NCBI GenBank assembly: GCA_029556545.1
Contig: JAKQEQ010000042.1
Coordinates: forward strand, 1-64,000
DNA from: Candidatus Hydrogenedentota bacterium
GTDB lineage: Bacteria; Hydrogenedentota; Hydrogenedentia; Hydrogenedentales; JAGMZX01
Direction: 5' to 3'
Length of the DNA: 64,000 nucleotides
In this document: positions 38,418 through 47,749 of the stretch, piece by piece
Position numbering within the stretch: position 1 is the first letter of the stretch
How the letters are laid out: each line of letters opens with the position of its first letter
Program-made: the position numbers and the translations under genes
Notes under the pieces: model-generated
What the model was told of the DNA's origin: nothing
Seen by the model: the letters and a program-made list of their open reading frames with translations, nothing else
Database searches by the model: none

Positions 38418-39916
38418 CAACTCTTGTCCTCCCGCGCCTCCGTGACCACGAGACGGTTGCCCTCCGCTTGGATGATCACTACGGGCCGGCCCTTTTCTAT
38501 GAACTCGCCGCGGGTCATGACGTCCAGCGTCCGGTCGCCGAACCGCGCGCGGCCCGCCGGACGCAACATCGACGTCGCGACGCCGTACATACCCACGTAC
38601 ATACCCGCCTCCTGCGGCGCCTGCACGATGTAGCCCGAATGCGTGGCCTCGGCCTGCGCCAGCACAAGCCAGTTGAGCAGGCGCGTCCGCGGCAGGTAAA
38701 ACCACGAAATCAGCATGATCGCGGTAAGCGCGATGGCCGCGATGGCCAGCGTCTGGACCGCCTCGCTCAGCCGAACGAAATCCCAAGTGTACTGCGGCAC
38801 CGGCACCCGCGTCAGCGACAAATACAGGCCCGCGAACAGGCAGCCGATACCGGCCATGCCCGCGATCCCGAACCCCGGCAAGACAAATATTTCCACGCCC
38901 AATAAGACCACGCCCGCAAGCACCAGCAGCACGTCCATCCAATCGGCCAGCCCGATAATGAACTGCGCGCCGAAAAACAGCGCCAGACACGTCAGCCCGA
39001 TGATCCCCGGCAGGCCGAAGCCCGGCGTGCGCACCTCGAAGTACAGGCCGCCCAGCCCGCACATCAACAAAAGACTCGATATCAGCGGGCTGGTCAGAAA
39101 CCCGAACAGCGCCTCGGCCCACGTCGGCGTGATGACCACCCGCCGCAGTTCCGCCCATCCGAAATGCCCGAGCACTTCTTCCTCGTCTTTCGCCTTGACT
39201 TCGATGAGCCCGAACTCGATGGCCTCTTCCGCCGTCAGCGTCAGCAGATTCCCCCGCGGCGAGATCAACCGCGCCTCCGCTGGCAGCCCCGGCGGCGGAC
39301 CCTCCTCCCCGCCTTCCTCCTGACTTCCCGCCCGCAAGTCTTTCTCGATGACAAAACGCCCGTCAGCGTCCCGGTAGCCGTACAGCGCCACGTCCGGATC
39401 CACCATGGCCTCGCCGAGCAGCGGATCATGGCCTTTCGCCTCGCCCAACGCCCGGAATTTCGCACGAACGAAGGACCGCGATTTCTCGTCCAGGCTCACG
39501 TTCGGCTCCATGCCAGGAACAAACGGCAGAGCCGCCCCGATGTTCGATGCGGGCGACATGACAATATCGTCGCACGCGAAACTGATCAGCGCGCCCGCGG
39601 ATATGGCCCCCATTTTGTGAATAAACGCCACGCTTCGGCAGCGCGCGCCCATGATGTGCTCGGTGATGTCGATCGCCGAATCCACCCGCCCGCCCGGCGT
39701 GTCGATCAGGAACACGATCGCCCGCGCGCCCGCAGCCTCGCGCACCGCACGCTCCACCACCACCGCCACGCCGTCGTCGATCTCATCGTTGATAGGACAG
39801 AGAACGATGAATTCGTCCGGCAGCGGCGGCGACTCCGGCGGGATCGGCGCCGTATTCTCCACCGCGCCGCCCGCGGCCAGGGAAACAACGCCCGCTATCA
39901 ATAAAGCACGCCACAT
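38417..39916 (-). CDS. Long NfeD protein: ClpP-class membrane serine protease plus OB-fold
   Basis: 499 residues, signal peptide at 1-18. The protease domain carries FLIDTPGGRVDSAIDI and the catalytic Ser106 in HKMGAISAGALISFA. Five or so membrane segments follow (from about 300, GFLTSPLISSLLLMCGLGGL), and the C-terminus is the NfeD OB-fold (GVATSMLRPAGRARFGDRTL). These membrane proteases cleave stomatin-like substrates; with FloA in the same operon, it probably acts in membrane microdomain turnover. Confidence 0.92.
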   Translation of the reverse strand: MWRALLIAGVVSLAAGGAVENTAPIPPESPPLPDEFIVLCPINDEIDDGVAVVVERAVREAAGARAIVFLIDTPGGRVDSAIDITEHIMGARCRSVAFIHKMGAISAGALISFACDDIVMSPASNIGAALPFVPGMEPNVSLDEKSRSFVRAKFRALGEAKGHDPLLGEAMVDPDVALYGYRDADGRFVIEKDLRAGSQEEGGEEGPPPGLPAEARLISPRGNLLTLTAEEAIEFGLIEVKAKDEEEVLGHFGWAELRRVVITPTWAEALFGFLTSPLISSLLLMCGLGGLYFEVRTPGFGLPGIIGLTCLALFFGAQFIIGLADWMDVLLVLAGVVLLGVEIFVLPGFGIAGMAGIGCLFAGLYLSLTRVPVPQYTWDFVRLSEAVQTLAIAAIALTAIMLISWFYLPRTRLLNWLVLAQAEATHSGYIVQAPQEAGMYVGMYGVATSMLRPAGRARFGDRTLDVMTRGEFIEKGRPVVIIQAEGNRLVVTEAREDKS

Positions 39917-40033
39917 AGACCTACCACAGGGTTATGATTGAGCCTTCTCGCACAACCACCGCCAGAAATACAACCAACGTCGTCGGTGTATTCTACGCCC
40001 GCCGTCGAAGGTGGTCAATGCGCGGCGCGCTCC

Positions 40034-40095
40034 GTCCATCCCATCCGTCTTGTCCACCCCGTCCACCTCGTCCACCCCGTCCACCCCTCCCCCCG
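40034..40095 (+). repeat. (CGTCCACC)n tandem repeat
   Basis: Units of ccgtccacc/tcgtccacc such as cttgtccaccccgtccacct and cgtccaccccgtccacccct, just before the membrane protein gene. It belongs to the same class of short tandem repeats as the TCCGATCCG tracts but has a different unit. Confidence 0.65.
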
Positions 40096-40156
40096 CGCCG
40101 CCGCCTACATGCCAGGCGGCCCATGCCTCTATAATGGGCGCGGAGACCTCTGCTTC

Positions 40157-42424
40157 ATGGATGCTGCCCCGTCGAGAAGGCTGTGCGCCGCGTGCGCCGT
40201 CGCGGCGTTCCTGTGCATCGCCGCGGCCATGTTCACCCATACCGTCCTCGCCCGCGCCCCGTGGTTCGGCGAAGCGCCCATGAACATCGCCGGCTGGATG
40301 ACCGGCGGTTCCACGCTCATGGCGAAGCATTGGCACCACGAGGGCGCGTGCGCGATGCGGTTCGCCATGGTTTGGGAGCCGGACTCCATCGAGCAGCCGT
40401 ACCTCGGCGAACGCACGCCCTACGTCTCCTATCCCCCCGGCGCGATCCTGCCCCTCCATCTGCTGGCCCTGTGCCGGGGCCGCGAACCGACGCCCAGCCT
40501 CGCAATGGCCCTCAACCTCGCGCTGCATCTGGTCACCGCCCTGGTCCTCGCGGCAACCGTCGCCCTGTTATTGCGGCGCGCCGCATTCTCCCGGTGGAAC
40601 GCCTTCGTCCTCGCGCTGGTCCCGCTGTCGCTCTATCTCTACCTCCCCATTGCCTACCACGAACACCTCATGAGCTACTTCGCCGACGCCGCCGTCCTTC
40701 CGCTCTACGCCCTCTTCATCTTCCTCGAAATGCTCAGAGACCGCGTCGAAAGACCTTGGATGCGTCGTTCGCTGGCCATGATTCAGGGGTTTGTCGGCGC
40801 GCTCGGGCTGCTCACCGACTGGCTATTCGCGTTCCTCGCGGCGTGCGTCTGGTTGGCGCGGCTCGGGCGCGGGCGGCTTGGGCGCGGCATCTTCGAACCC
40901 GCGCGAAACTCGCTCGTCTATGCCCTGCCCTTTGTGGCGGTACTCGCGCTCTTCATAGTCCAAGTGATCGCAATCGGGGGAAAAGACATGATCATCGAGC
41001 GGTTCCTCCTGCGATCGGGAGCCACGCCCGGCCACGGTCTCGCCGACGGTCGCAACCCGCTCGATTACGCCTCGCTGGACACCTTCCTCAGGTTCTCGCT
41101 CGATACGCGCTTCTGGAACGAGCATGTCCCCGCATCCTTCGGCCGACACGGAACACCGATCATCGTCTTCTCCTTCGCCGCATGGGCCGTCCTGACGCTC
41201 CTGACCGCCTTCAAGACCCTGCTTCACCGCCTCCGCCCCCGTCGTGGCCGGTCTCCCGACCGTGCCACCGACACGACCGAAGGTCTCCCCCGTTGTGGCC
41301 GGTCTCCCGACCGTACCACCGACACGACCGAAGGTCTCCCCCGTTGTGGCCGGTCTCCCGACCGTACCACCGACACGACCGAAGGTCTCCAATCGTCCTC
41401 ACCCTCGCCGAGAGCAAATGCCGCTGCCGGCCTGCTCGCCGCCGCGTTCCTGTATCTCGTTCCCTGCCTCCTCTACTACCACGTCTTCAAGCAGCACAAC
41501 AACCTCCTCTTTCACCGCTACAGCACCCTCAAGTTCGCCCTGCCCCTGGCCGCGCTGCCCCTCGCGATCCTGCCGGCCGCGTGCTGGCGACTCTGGTTTC
41601 CGGCCCCCGCACCGCAACCCTTTCCCATAGGTAAACGGGGGGAGTGGAAATTGGGTCCCTTGGCCGGTCGATGCGCTCCGGTGGCCCTGCTCGCGCTCGC
41701 CGCCGCGTTTCTCGTAGCCGTGACGCCCGAACGCAAGGCGCTCTTCTTCTCCGATGACGACCTCCGCCACGTCGCCGCCGGAAAGTTCATCGCCGCGAAC
41801 ACGACCCGGAACGACATCGTCTTCGCCCCCGCGCGCCCTGCCTGGGCCGATATGCCCCAGTTCCGATGCTACGCCATGAAGCGGCTCCACCCCGCGAGCT
41901 CCGTCTGGGACCTCTACGCCTTTGTGCGCGATATCGACGGTCCCTGGCGCATCGCGCTGTTCCTCGACCGCGCCGACCGGCTTGATCGGCTGCCGGAGTT
42001 GCGCGCGCTTGGGACCCTCATTCGGGACCGCGTTTTCTTTCAGGGCGCGTTGTTGCTTTATGTTGATAAATGTATTTTTGCATCGTTTTGTGAACGTATA
42101 CGTGTCAATACGAAACACCCGAATGACCGCAACCGCGATGGCCGACTGACCCTTGACGAACTCGCGCCCGTCATTGACGCCTATCTCGCCGGGGCCTATC
42201 ACGACGACCCAAGCGCCCCTTCCGGCTATGCCGCCGGGCCCGGCCCCGTTGCACTGCCGCATCCCGGAGACTACGGCCCGGACGTGGTGGACGGCCAAAT
42301 CAATCTGTCGGAACTGCTCCGGCAGACGCAGTTGTACAATAGCGGCGGATACCGTTTCGACGCGACGGCGCAAGGCCGCTTCGCGCCGCACGCGCCCACG
42401 GAAACCACAGGAAGCATTCCATGA
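40157..42424 (+). CDS. Polytopic membrane protein with C-terminal dockerin-like NSGGY module
   Basis: 755 residues from ATG 40157 (GGAGA upstream). An N-terminal signal anchor and about ten membrane segments with a large first loop resemble GT-C-type glycosyltransferases (GGSTLMAKHWHHEGACAM, YVSYPPGAILPLHLLAL). Residues 362-412 are three 17-residue repeats, RCGRSPDRTTDTTEGLP, encoded by inserted repeat DNA in a loop. From about residue 655 the protein changes to the two-repeat module seen at the window start: DRNRDGRLTLDELAPVI, then ALPHPGDYGPD, then GQINLSELLRQTQLYNSGGY. The DNA around 42040-42115 is clearly AT-richer than its surroundings, marking the junction. Its stop overlaps zwf (ATGA). 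Confidence 0.72.
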   Translation: MDAAPSRRLCAACAVAAFLCIAAAMFTHTVLARAPWFGEAPMNIAGWMTGGSTLMAKHWHHEGACAMRFAMVWEPDSIEQPYLGERTPYVSYPPGAILPLHLLALCRGREPTPSLAMALNLALHLVTALVLAATVALLLRRAAFSRWNAFVLALVPLSLYLYLPIAYHEHLMSYFADAAVLPLYALFIFLEMLRDRVERPWMRRSLAMIQGFVGALGLLTDWLFAFLAACVWLARLGRGRLGRGIFEPARNSLVYALPFVAVLALFIVQVIAIGGKDMIIERFLLRSGATPGHGLADGRNPLDYASLDTFLRFSLDTRFWNEHVPASFGRHGTPIIVFSFAAWAVLTLLTAFKTLLHRLRPRRGRSPDRATDTTEGLPRCGRSPDRTTDTTEGLPRCGRSPDRTTDTTEGLQSSSPSPRANAAAGLLAAAFLYLVPCLLYYHVFKQHNNLLFHRYSTLKFALPLAALPLAILPAACWRLWFPAPAPQPFPIGKRGEWKLGPLAGRCAPVALLALAAAFLVAVTPERKALFFSDDDLRHVAAGKFIAANTTRNDIVFAPARPAWADMPQFRCYAMKRLHPASSVWDLYAFVRDIDGPWRIALFLDRADRLDRLPELRALGTLIRDRVFFQGALLLYVDKCIFASFCERIRVNTKHPNDRNRDGRLTLDELAPVIDAYLAGAYHDDPSAPSGYAAGPGPVALPHPGDYGPDVVDGQINLSELLRQTQLYNSGGYRFDATAQGRFAPHAPTETTGSIP
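41240..41390 (+). repeat. Triple 51-base repeat inside a coding sequence
   Basis: Units 41240-41290, 41291-41341 and 41342-41390 of cgttgtggccggtctcccga followed by ccgtaccaccgacacgaccg and aaggtctcccc. Each contains the hairpin ggccggtctcccgacc. The unit length of 51 keeps the reading frame (17 codons). Confidence 0.92.
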
Positions 42425-43905
42425 GCAATAAGACAAGGAGCGCCGACGGCGGCGGCCCGCTGGCCATCATTCTCATTGGGGCTTCAGGCGACCTCGCACT
42501 CAAGAAAGTGATTCCGGCGCTGTTCGCTCTGTACAGTCGGCAACTCCTGCCCGATCGATTCCAGATCATCGGCTACGCGCGTTCGGCGCTCAGCGACGAG
42601 GCGTTCCGCGAGCACATGATGGCCCACCTCACGTGCCGCTACGCGCCGGGCGACCAGTGCGACGCGCGGATTCGCGAGTTCCTCGAACACTGCGTCTACA
42701 TCGCCGGGCAGTACGATTCAGCGGACGCTCTGCGCCGGATACAGCCCGCGCTGGCGTCCCTCGGCCCGACCGACGCGGTCAACCGCATCTTCTACATGGC
42801 GATACCGCCATTCCTCTTCATGGATGTGGCCCGCGCCCTTGCTGACGCCGGGCTCGTGACCCACAAGGACGACCCGGGCTGGTCGCGCGTGGTCATCGAA
42901 AAGCCCTTCGGTCGCGACCGGGCCTCCTCGGACGAATTGACGCGCAACATGGCGCGGGTGTTCGCCGAAGACCAGACCTACCGCATCGACCACTATCTCG
43001 GAAAGGAGGTCATCCAGAACCTGCTGGTGCTGCGCTTCGCCAACCTCATCTTCGATCCCATCTGGAATCGGGCCCACGTCGAGCACGTGAAGATTTCGTG
43101 GATGGAGGACTTCGGCCTCGAAGGACGCGCCGGCTATTTCGACGACTACGGCATTATCCGCGACGTGATGCAGAATCACCTGCTGCAAATCCTGGCGCTT
43201 GTCGCGATGGAGCAGCCGGTGAGTCTCGAAGCGGGTTACGTGCGCGACGAGAAAGTAAAGGCGCTGCGGTGCGTACAGCCGGCCACCCTCGAAGACCTCG
43301 TGGTGGGGCAATACACGGCGGGGTCCCTCCGCAGCGCGCGTCGTCCCGGCTATCGCGAGGAGGAAGGCGTGCCGCCGGACTCGATTACACCCACCTACGC
43401 CGCAGCGGCGCTCCGAATCCGCAATCGGCGCTGGGACGGCGTGCCCTTCCTCGTGCGCGCGGGCAAAGGGCTCAACGCGCGCATGACGGAAATCCGAATC
43501 CGGTTCCGTCCCGTGCCGGGTAACATCTTTCAGCATGCCGCGGGACACCTGGCGAACAACGAACTCCTTATTCGCGTGCAGCCCGACGCGGCCATCGCGT
43601 TTCGCATCGTCAACAAGGCGCCCGGACTGACCATCGCGCTCGAGGAAAGCGACCTCGACCTGCAGTATGCGTCCGCCTTCCCTGTACAAATTCCCGACGC
43701 CTACGAGTGCCTGCTGCTCGACGTGATCGAGGGAGACCGCAGCCTGTTTATACGTGCGGACGAACTTGCCGCGGCGTGGGACATCTTCACGCCCGCGCTG
43801 CACGAACTCGAATCGCACCGCATCCAGCCGCGGCCATATCCGTTCGGCGGTACCGGGCCCGACGCGGCCCAGGCACTGGCCGCGCGCTACGGCGCTACCT
43901 GGTGA
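42421..43905 (+). CDS. zwf: Glucose-6-phosphate 1-dehydrogenase
   Basis: 494 residues. NADP site IILIGASGDLALKKVIPALF, the substrate-binding EKPFGRDRASS and the active-site RIDHYLGKEVIQNLLVLRFA with its catalytic His. It oxidises glucose-6-phosphate to 6-phosphogluconolactone, first step of the oxidative pentose phosphate route. The start overlaps the stop of the membrane protein by four bases, an unexpected pairing. pgl, gnd and tal/tkt are not nearby. Confidence 0.97.
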   Translation: MSNKTRSADGGGPLAIILIGASGDLALKKVIPALFALYSRQLLPDRFQIIGYARSALSDEAFREHMMAHLTCRYAPGDQCDARIREFLEHCVYIAGQYDSADALRRIQPALASLGPTDAVNRIFYMAIPPFLFMDVARALADAGLVTHKDDPGWSRVVIEKPFGRDRASSDELTRNMARVFAEDQTYRIDHYLGKEVIQNLLVLRFANLIFDPIWNRAHVEHVKISWMEDFGLEGRAGYFDDYGIIRDVMQNHLLQILALVAMEQPVSLEAGYVRDEKVKALRCVQPATLEDLVVGQYTAGSLRSARRPGYREEEGVPPDSITPTYAAAALRIRNRRWDGVPFLVRAGKGLNARMTEIRIRFRPVPGNIFQHAAGHLANNELLIRVQPDAAIAFRIVNKAPGLTIALEESDLDLQYASAFPVQIPDAYECLLLDVIEGDRSLFIRADELAAAWDIFTPALHELESHRIQPRPYPFGGTGPDAAQALAARYGATW

Positions 43906-43910
43906 TCCTC

Positions 43911-44696
43911 TTAGATACCAGATCCGTCCGATCCGTCCGATCTACCGGCGTCCCCGGTCGCCGGCCTCACTTTCTCGACGATGTGGCCGCGCAGCCAGCG
44001 GAAATACTCAGCCCGCTCGCCGGTCCCGGTTTCGAGGTAGGCGTCAATATACGGCAGCGCCTGCTCGAGCGCGCCCTGTTCGTAATACATCAGGCCAAGC
44101 TCCGACGCATTGCGGCCTCCGGGCACGTGCTGCACGCCCTCGAGGAAACACGCCTCCGCCCGTTCCGGGTCGCCTTGCGCCAGCGCGATCTCGCCCTCGT
44201 AGTACTTCGCTTTCGCGATTTCGATGGGAAGCCCCAATTCTCCGGCGATAGTTATCCAGCGCGCGATGAGGCCCTCCGCCTCGGCGTACTGGCCCAGCGC
44301 CATCAGGCAGTCGCACAGCGGCTCGAACACCGAAAGCGGCGGCGGATCGAATACCGCAGCCTCGCGCAAGAGCGGCGCCGCCGCCTCCAGTTCGCCCGCC
44401 TGCCAGTGAAGCACACCCAAGCGTTTGGCCGTGTCCGCCCGGTTCTGTGGGCCGTAAAAAGGTCGCGCGATCGCCTCGCCATACACGGCCTTCGCATTCT
44501 CAATCGCGCCGGCCTCCTCGAAACGCATGGCCCGATCCATCAGCACCTCGCCAAGTTCGTTGTCGAGTCCATCGATGAACTCGCCCCCAAATCGCGCATA
44601 CGCCCACGCCGCTGCAAAGAACACCGCGACGCCGGCCACCGTAAACGCGGCCAGCGCCACCATCAGTTCCCGACGTGAGATCGCTTCCGTGCTCAT
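43911..44696 (-). CDS. Membrane-anchored TPR protein
   Basis: 261 residues with one N-terminal membrane segment (LMVALAAFTVAGVAVFFAAA) and about four TPR-like helix pairs (GEVLMDRAMRFEEAGAIENA, LGVLHWQAGELEAAAPLLRE, YAEAEGLIARWITIAGE, YYEGEIALAQGDPERAEACF). The last residues, GRSDGSDGSGI, are encoded by the TCCGATCCG repeat, so repeat DNA supplies the stop region. Its ATG overlaps the stop of the O-antigen-ligase gene, so both act together, probably in polysaccharide assembly. Confidence 0.8.
   Translation of the reverse strand: MSTEAISRRELMVALAAFTVAGVAVFFAAAWAYARFGGEFIDGLDNELGEVLMDRAMRFEEAGAIENAKAVYGEAIARPFYGPQNRADTAKRLGVLHWQAGELEAAAPLLREAAVFDPPPLSVFEPLCDCLMALGQYAEAEGLIARWITIAGELGLPIEIAKAKYYEGEIALAQGDPERAEACFLEGVQHVPGGRNASELGLMYYEQGALEQALPYIDAYLETGTGERAEYFRWLRGHIVEKVRPATGDAGRSDGSDGSGI
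43921..43943 (+). repeat. TCCGATCCG tandem repeat at the 3' end of the TPR gene
   Basis: gatccgtccgatccgtccga, the same family as 15294-15412 and 50412-50461. It overlaps the last codons of the TPR gene and lies between the convergent zwf and TPR genes. Confidence 0.75.
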
Positions 44697-47629
44697 GGCG
44701 AACCTCCCGCGCCGGCATCCGCGGACTGTCCGCGTTCGAGCGCCGCCAGTTCCGCCTCCAGAACCGCGTACAGCGCCGAACTCGCGGCCGTCTTCTGGAG
44801 CAGCGCCTTATACTCGAATCGGGCCTCGGCCGCGCGGCCCGACTCCGCAAGCCGCCGCGCCAGCATGTGCCGCGTCAGCATCTGCTCGCCCCCTTCCGCC
44901 GCCGCCTGGCGCGCCGCATCGAGCGCCTCGGCCGCGCGCCCCAAGCGCGCGAGCGCCTCCGAGTAGTGGGCGAGCGCCGTGGCCCGTTTCGCGCCATCGA
45001 GTCCCGGCATTGCCGCCGCGAACACTTCGTGCGCCGCTTCCCAACGCCCGCTCCACACGAAAAGTTCGCCCATCGCCGCGAGAAAGGCCGCCTGATCAAC
45101 GGGCGTCATCGCCGCCGACTGCAAGGAGTCAATGTACAGGTCGCCGATCCAGCTCAACGTGCGCTGCACGGCATCCGCGTCGCGCCCGAACGCAGGCGAG
45201 CGCGCCAGCGCGGCCAGTTTTTCGCCGCCCGCCAACAGCGACGCCGATGTGGGCACATCCAGCGCCGCCAGCAGCCCCAGCGCCTCCGGCGGAGTCCTGC
45301 GCTCCGCCTCCAGGCGGGCTATCGCCGACACGGCGCGTTTCGCAAGCGCCGCGTTCCGCGTGGACCGGTCCATGACAATACTCAACTCGCCCCATAAGGG
45401 GAGGGAGGCCGGGTCGCGGTCGAGTGCCGCGTCGATCACCGTGCGCGCAAGCTGGACCTCCCCCGCTTCGCGATAGACCACCGCCTGGTGCCATGCGATT
45501 TCCGACAACGTCGCCGCCTGCGGCGGCTGCGCCCGCGCAAGACGCTCCGCCGCCGCGTGGAGCGCGTCCAGGAAACAGGCGCGCCGGTCGCACTCGCGCG
45601 CAAAGCCGTGATACACGCGCCACAGTTCAGGATCGTCAGGCCGCAGTTCCGCCGCCTGCCGGAACGCCCGCTCCGCCTCATCGACCGCACCGGCGTTGGC
45701 CCACGCAAGCGCGATCCGCTGTTGCAGACCCGCCCGGTCGCGCGCGCCGTACACCAGCGCCCGATTCAGATGCTCCGCGACAACACGCCAGGAGTCGGCG
45801 TCATGCGCCTGAGTCGCGGCAAGGGCCGCGCGCATATCCCACAGGTCCGAGAGCGGCGGACAGAGCCGCTCGAGGCGATCAAGCACCCGCGCGGCGTCCT
45901 CCCGCGCGCGCGCGGCGCGCTCCGGCTGCGATTCCCGCGCAAGGACGGCGATATTCACGCGGGCCCGGGCCAGGCGCAGTAGCGCCTGCACGTCCCGGCA
46001 ATCCTCCTGGTCGGCCCAGACCAGCCGTTTGACCGCCCCCGCATTGTCGCCCCGCCGCAGATCGAGTAAGGCCATGAACTGAGGGAATCGCGTGTCCCAC
46101 GACGCAAGCGCCGCGCCGCGCGCCAGCGCTTCATAGGCTTTCCGGCGCACCGCCGCCGCCGCCGCGTTGTCGCCGCGCGCGGCGTATTGTTCCGATCCGT
46201 AGCGCGCGAACTCGGCCGTCTGCAAGTGCCGCTCCGCCGCGAACCACTGCGTCCCGTAGTACGCCGACACGAGGGCCGCAATCCCCGCGACGCTCGCGAC
46301 CGTCACGGAGGCGGACCGACGCATCGCGCGCCCTGGCGCGAGCGCATCGAGTCCGCCAAGCAGCATGAAGAACAGGCCCGACGATACCGGAACACGGGCG
46401 TTGAAACCGAAGAAGCCGTCCACGGCGAAGACGCAGACGCAGGCCGCAAGCGTCATGCCGAGCCGACGCCGGTCCGGGTCGTCTCTCACGGCGGCGAGGG
46501 CCAGCCCCTGAAGCAACGCCCAGACCAGCAGAGCGATGTAGACCGCCGCGCCCGGCACGCCGGTCTCGACGGCGGTTTCGAGCAGGTCGTTGTGGACGTG
46601 CATGTTCTTCTTGCCCGTCGTCGCGAACCAGTACTGCTCGTACTCCGTCCAATACGCCGCGTTATGAAGCGCATACTGACCGGGACCGAATCCCAGCGGC
46701 GGTTTGTCGAGCGCCATCCGCGCCGCGCCGTAGTAGCCGTTGTAGCGCAACAGTAGCGAACTGTCCAGCGGCACGTCCGCCCCGCGCGCCTCCGCACTTT
46801 CGCCCGCACCGCCCCGCCGGGAAACGATCCCCGTTCGATACGCCGCCAGCAAACCCGCCAGCGCGACAGCGGCGACAATCACAGACGTCATCAACGTCAC
46901 CCACGCCGCGCGCGCGGGGCGCGCTTCCCGGCGACACACCAGGGCCGCGATTCCCACAAGCGCGAGTGCGGCCAGCACCGCCACGCGCGGGCCGCGCGTG
47001 GACGTGAGATAAAGGTGGACACCGATGAGCAGTCCCGGCGCGATGTACAGCGGCTGACTGCGCGCCAGGCCCGCCGCGAGGATCAACGCGATCACGAGCG
47101 TGTGCGCCGCGAAATTCGGGTTGGCGTAGGTCGCCGGGAGCCCGAAATACTCCTCGACGTCCTTCTGGCCCCAGGGGAACGGGTCCGGCAGGCCGCTCGC
47201 CTGGTACAGCCCGTAGAGGCTCGATAGCGCCACGGCGAGAACCATGACCCCGGCAAGCCGCCGCACGTGCGCGGGCGTCCGGCAGGCGTGCGCGGTATAG
47301 AGCGCCAACAGCGAAAGCCCAAGCCATCGGCGTAATTCGACGAGACCGTGGGCCGCGCTCTCCGACGCCAGCGCGGACGCGAGATGAACAAGCAGAAACA
47401 CCGCCAGCAATGCCGCCAGCGGCGACCGCCACCGCAACGCGCCGCCGGCAAACAGCGCATCCGCCACGCACAGCGGCGCAATCAGGAGCAGCGCCCAGTC
47501 CGTGATGAGCTGCTTGATCGGCCCCGCCGGGTTGTGCGTGTAGGGGTACAGGGCAAGCACAAGAAGGAACACGTACCCCATCAGGAGCGCGCGCATGCCC
47601 CGCCGCATTATCGTGTCCGATTCCCGCAT
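44693..47629 (-). CDS. O-antigen ligase / Wzy-C family membrane protein with long TPR domain
   Basis: 978 residues from ATG 47629. The first half has about eleven membrane segments and the Wzy_C/WaaL signature: periplasmic loop MHVHNDLLETAVETGVPGAA, preceded by PPLGFGPGQYALHNAAYWTE. The second half (from about 450) is Ala- and Arg-rich TPR repeats (EAERAFRQAAELRPDDPELW, ARTVIDAALDRDPASLPLWG). Such proteins polymerise or ligate lipid-linked glycans; in this group, they may also glycosylate proteins. Coupled by ATGA to the small TPR protein. Confidence 0.85.
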   Translation of the reverse strand: MRESDTIMRRGMRALLMGYVFLLVLALYPYTHNPAGPIKQLITDWALLLIAPLCVADALFAGGALRWRSPLAALLAVFLLVHLASALASESAAHGLVELRRWLGLSLLALYTAHACRTPAHVRRLAGVMVLAVALSSLYGLYQASGLPDPFPWGQKDVEEYFGLPATYANPNFAAHTLVIALILAAGLARSQPLYIAPGLLIGVHLYLTSTRGPRVAVLAALALVGIAALVCRREARPARAAWVTLMTSVIVAAVALAGLLAAYRTGIVSRRGGAGESAEARGADVPLDSSLLLRYNGYYGAARMALDKPPLGFGPGQYALHNAAYWTEYEQYWFATTGKKNMHVHNDLLETAVETGVPGAAVYIALLVWALLQGLALAAVRDDPDRRRLGMTLAACVCVFAVDGFFGFNARVPVSSGLFFMLLGGLDALAPGRAMRRSASVTVASVAGIAALVSAYYGTQWFAAERHLQTAEFARYGSEQYAARGDNAAAAAVRRKAYEALARGAALASWDTRFPQFMALLDLRRGDNAGAVKRLVWADQEDCRDVQALLRLARARVNIAVLARESQPERAARAREDAARVLDRLERLCPPLSDLWDMRAALAATQAHDADSWRVVAEHLNRALVYGARDRAGLQQRIALAWANAGAVDEAERAFRQAAELRPDDPELWRVYHGFARECDRRACFLDALHAAAERLARAQPPQAATLSEIAWHQAVVYREAGEVQLARTVIDAALDRDPASLPLWGELSIVMDRSTRNAALAKRAVSAIARLEAERRTPPEALGLLAALDVPTSASLLAGGEKLAALARSPAFGRDADAVQRTLSWIGDLYIDSLQSAAMTPVDQAAFLAAMGELFVWSGRWEAAHEVFAAAMPGLDGAKRATALAHYSEALARLGRAAEALDAARQAAAEGGEQMLTRHMLARRLAESGRAAEARFEYKALLQKTAASSALYAVLEAELAALERGQSADAGAGGSP

Positions 47630-47749
47630 GCGTGGTGGTATAGCAAGTCGCGCGCATGCAGGCAAGTCAGCCTCGCGCATCACGCGGTAACACGGGAATT
47701 CCAGGAATGCCCGGCCCGCGTAAGCGTAACCTGCAATGCAATGTCGCGA

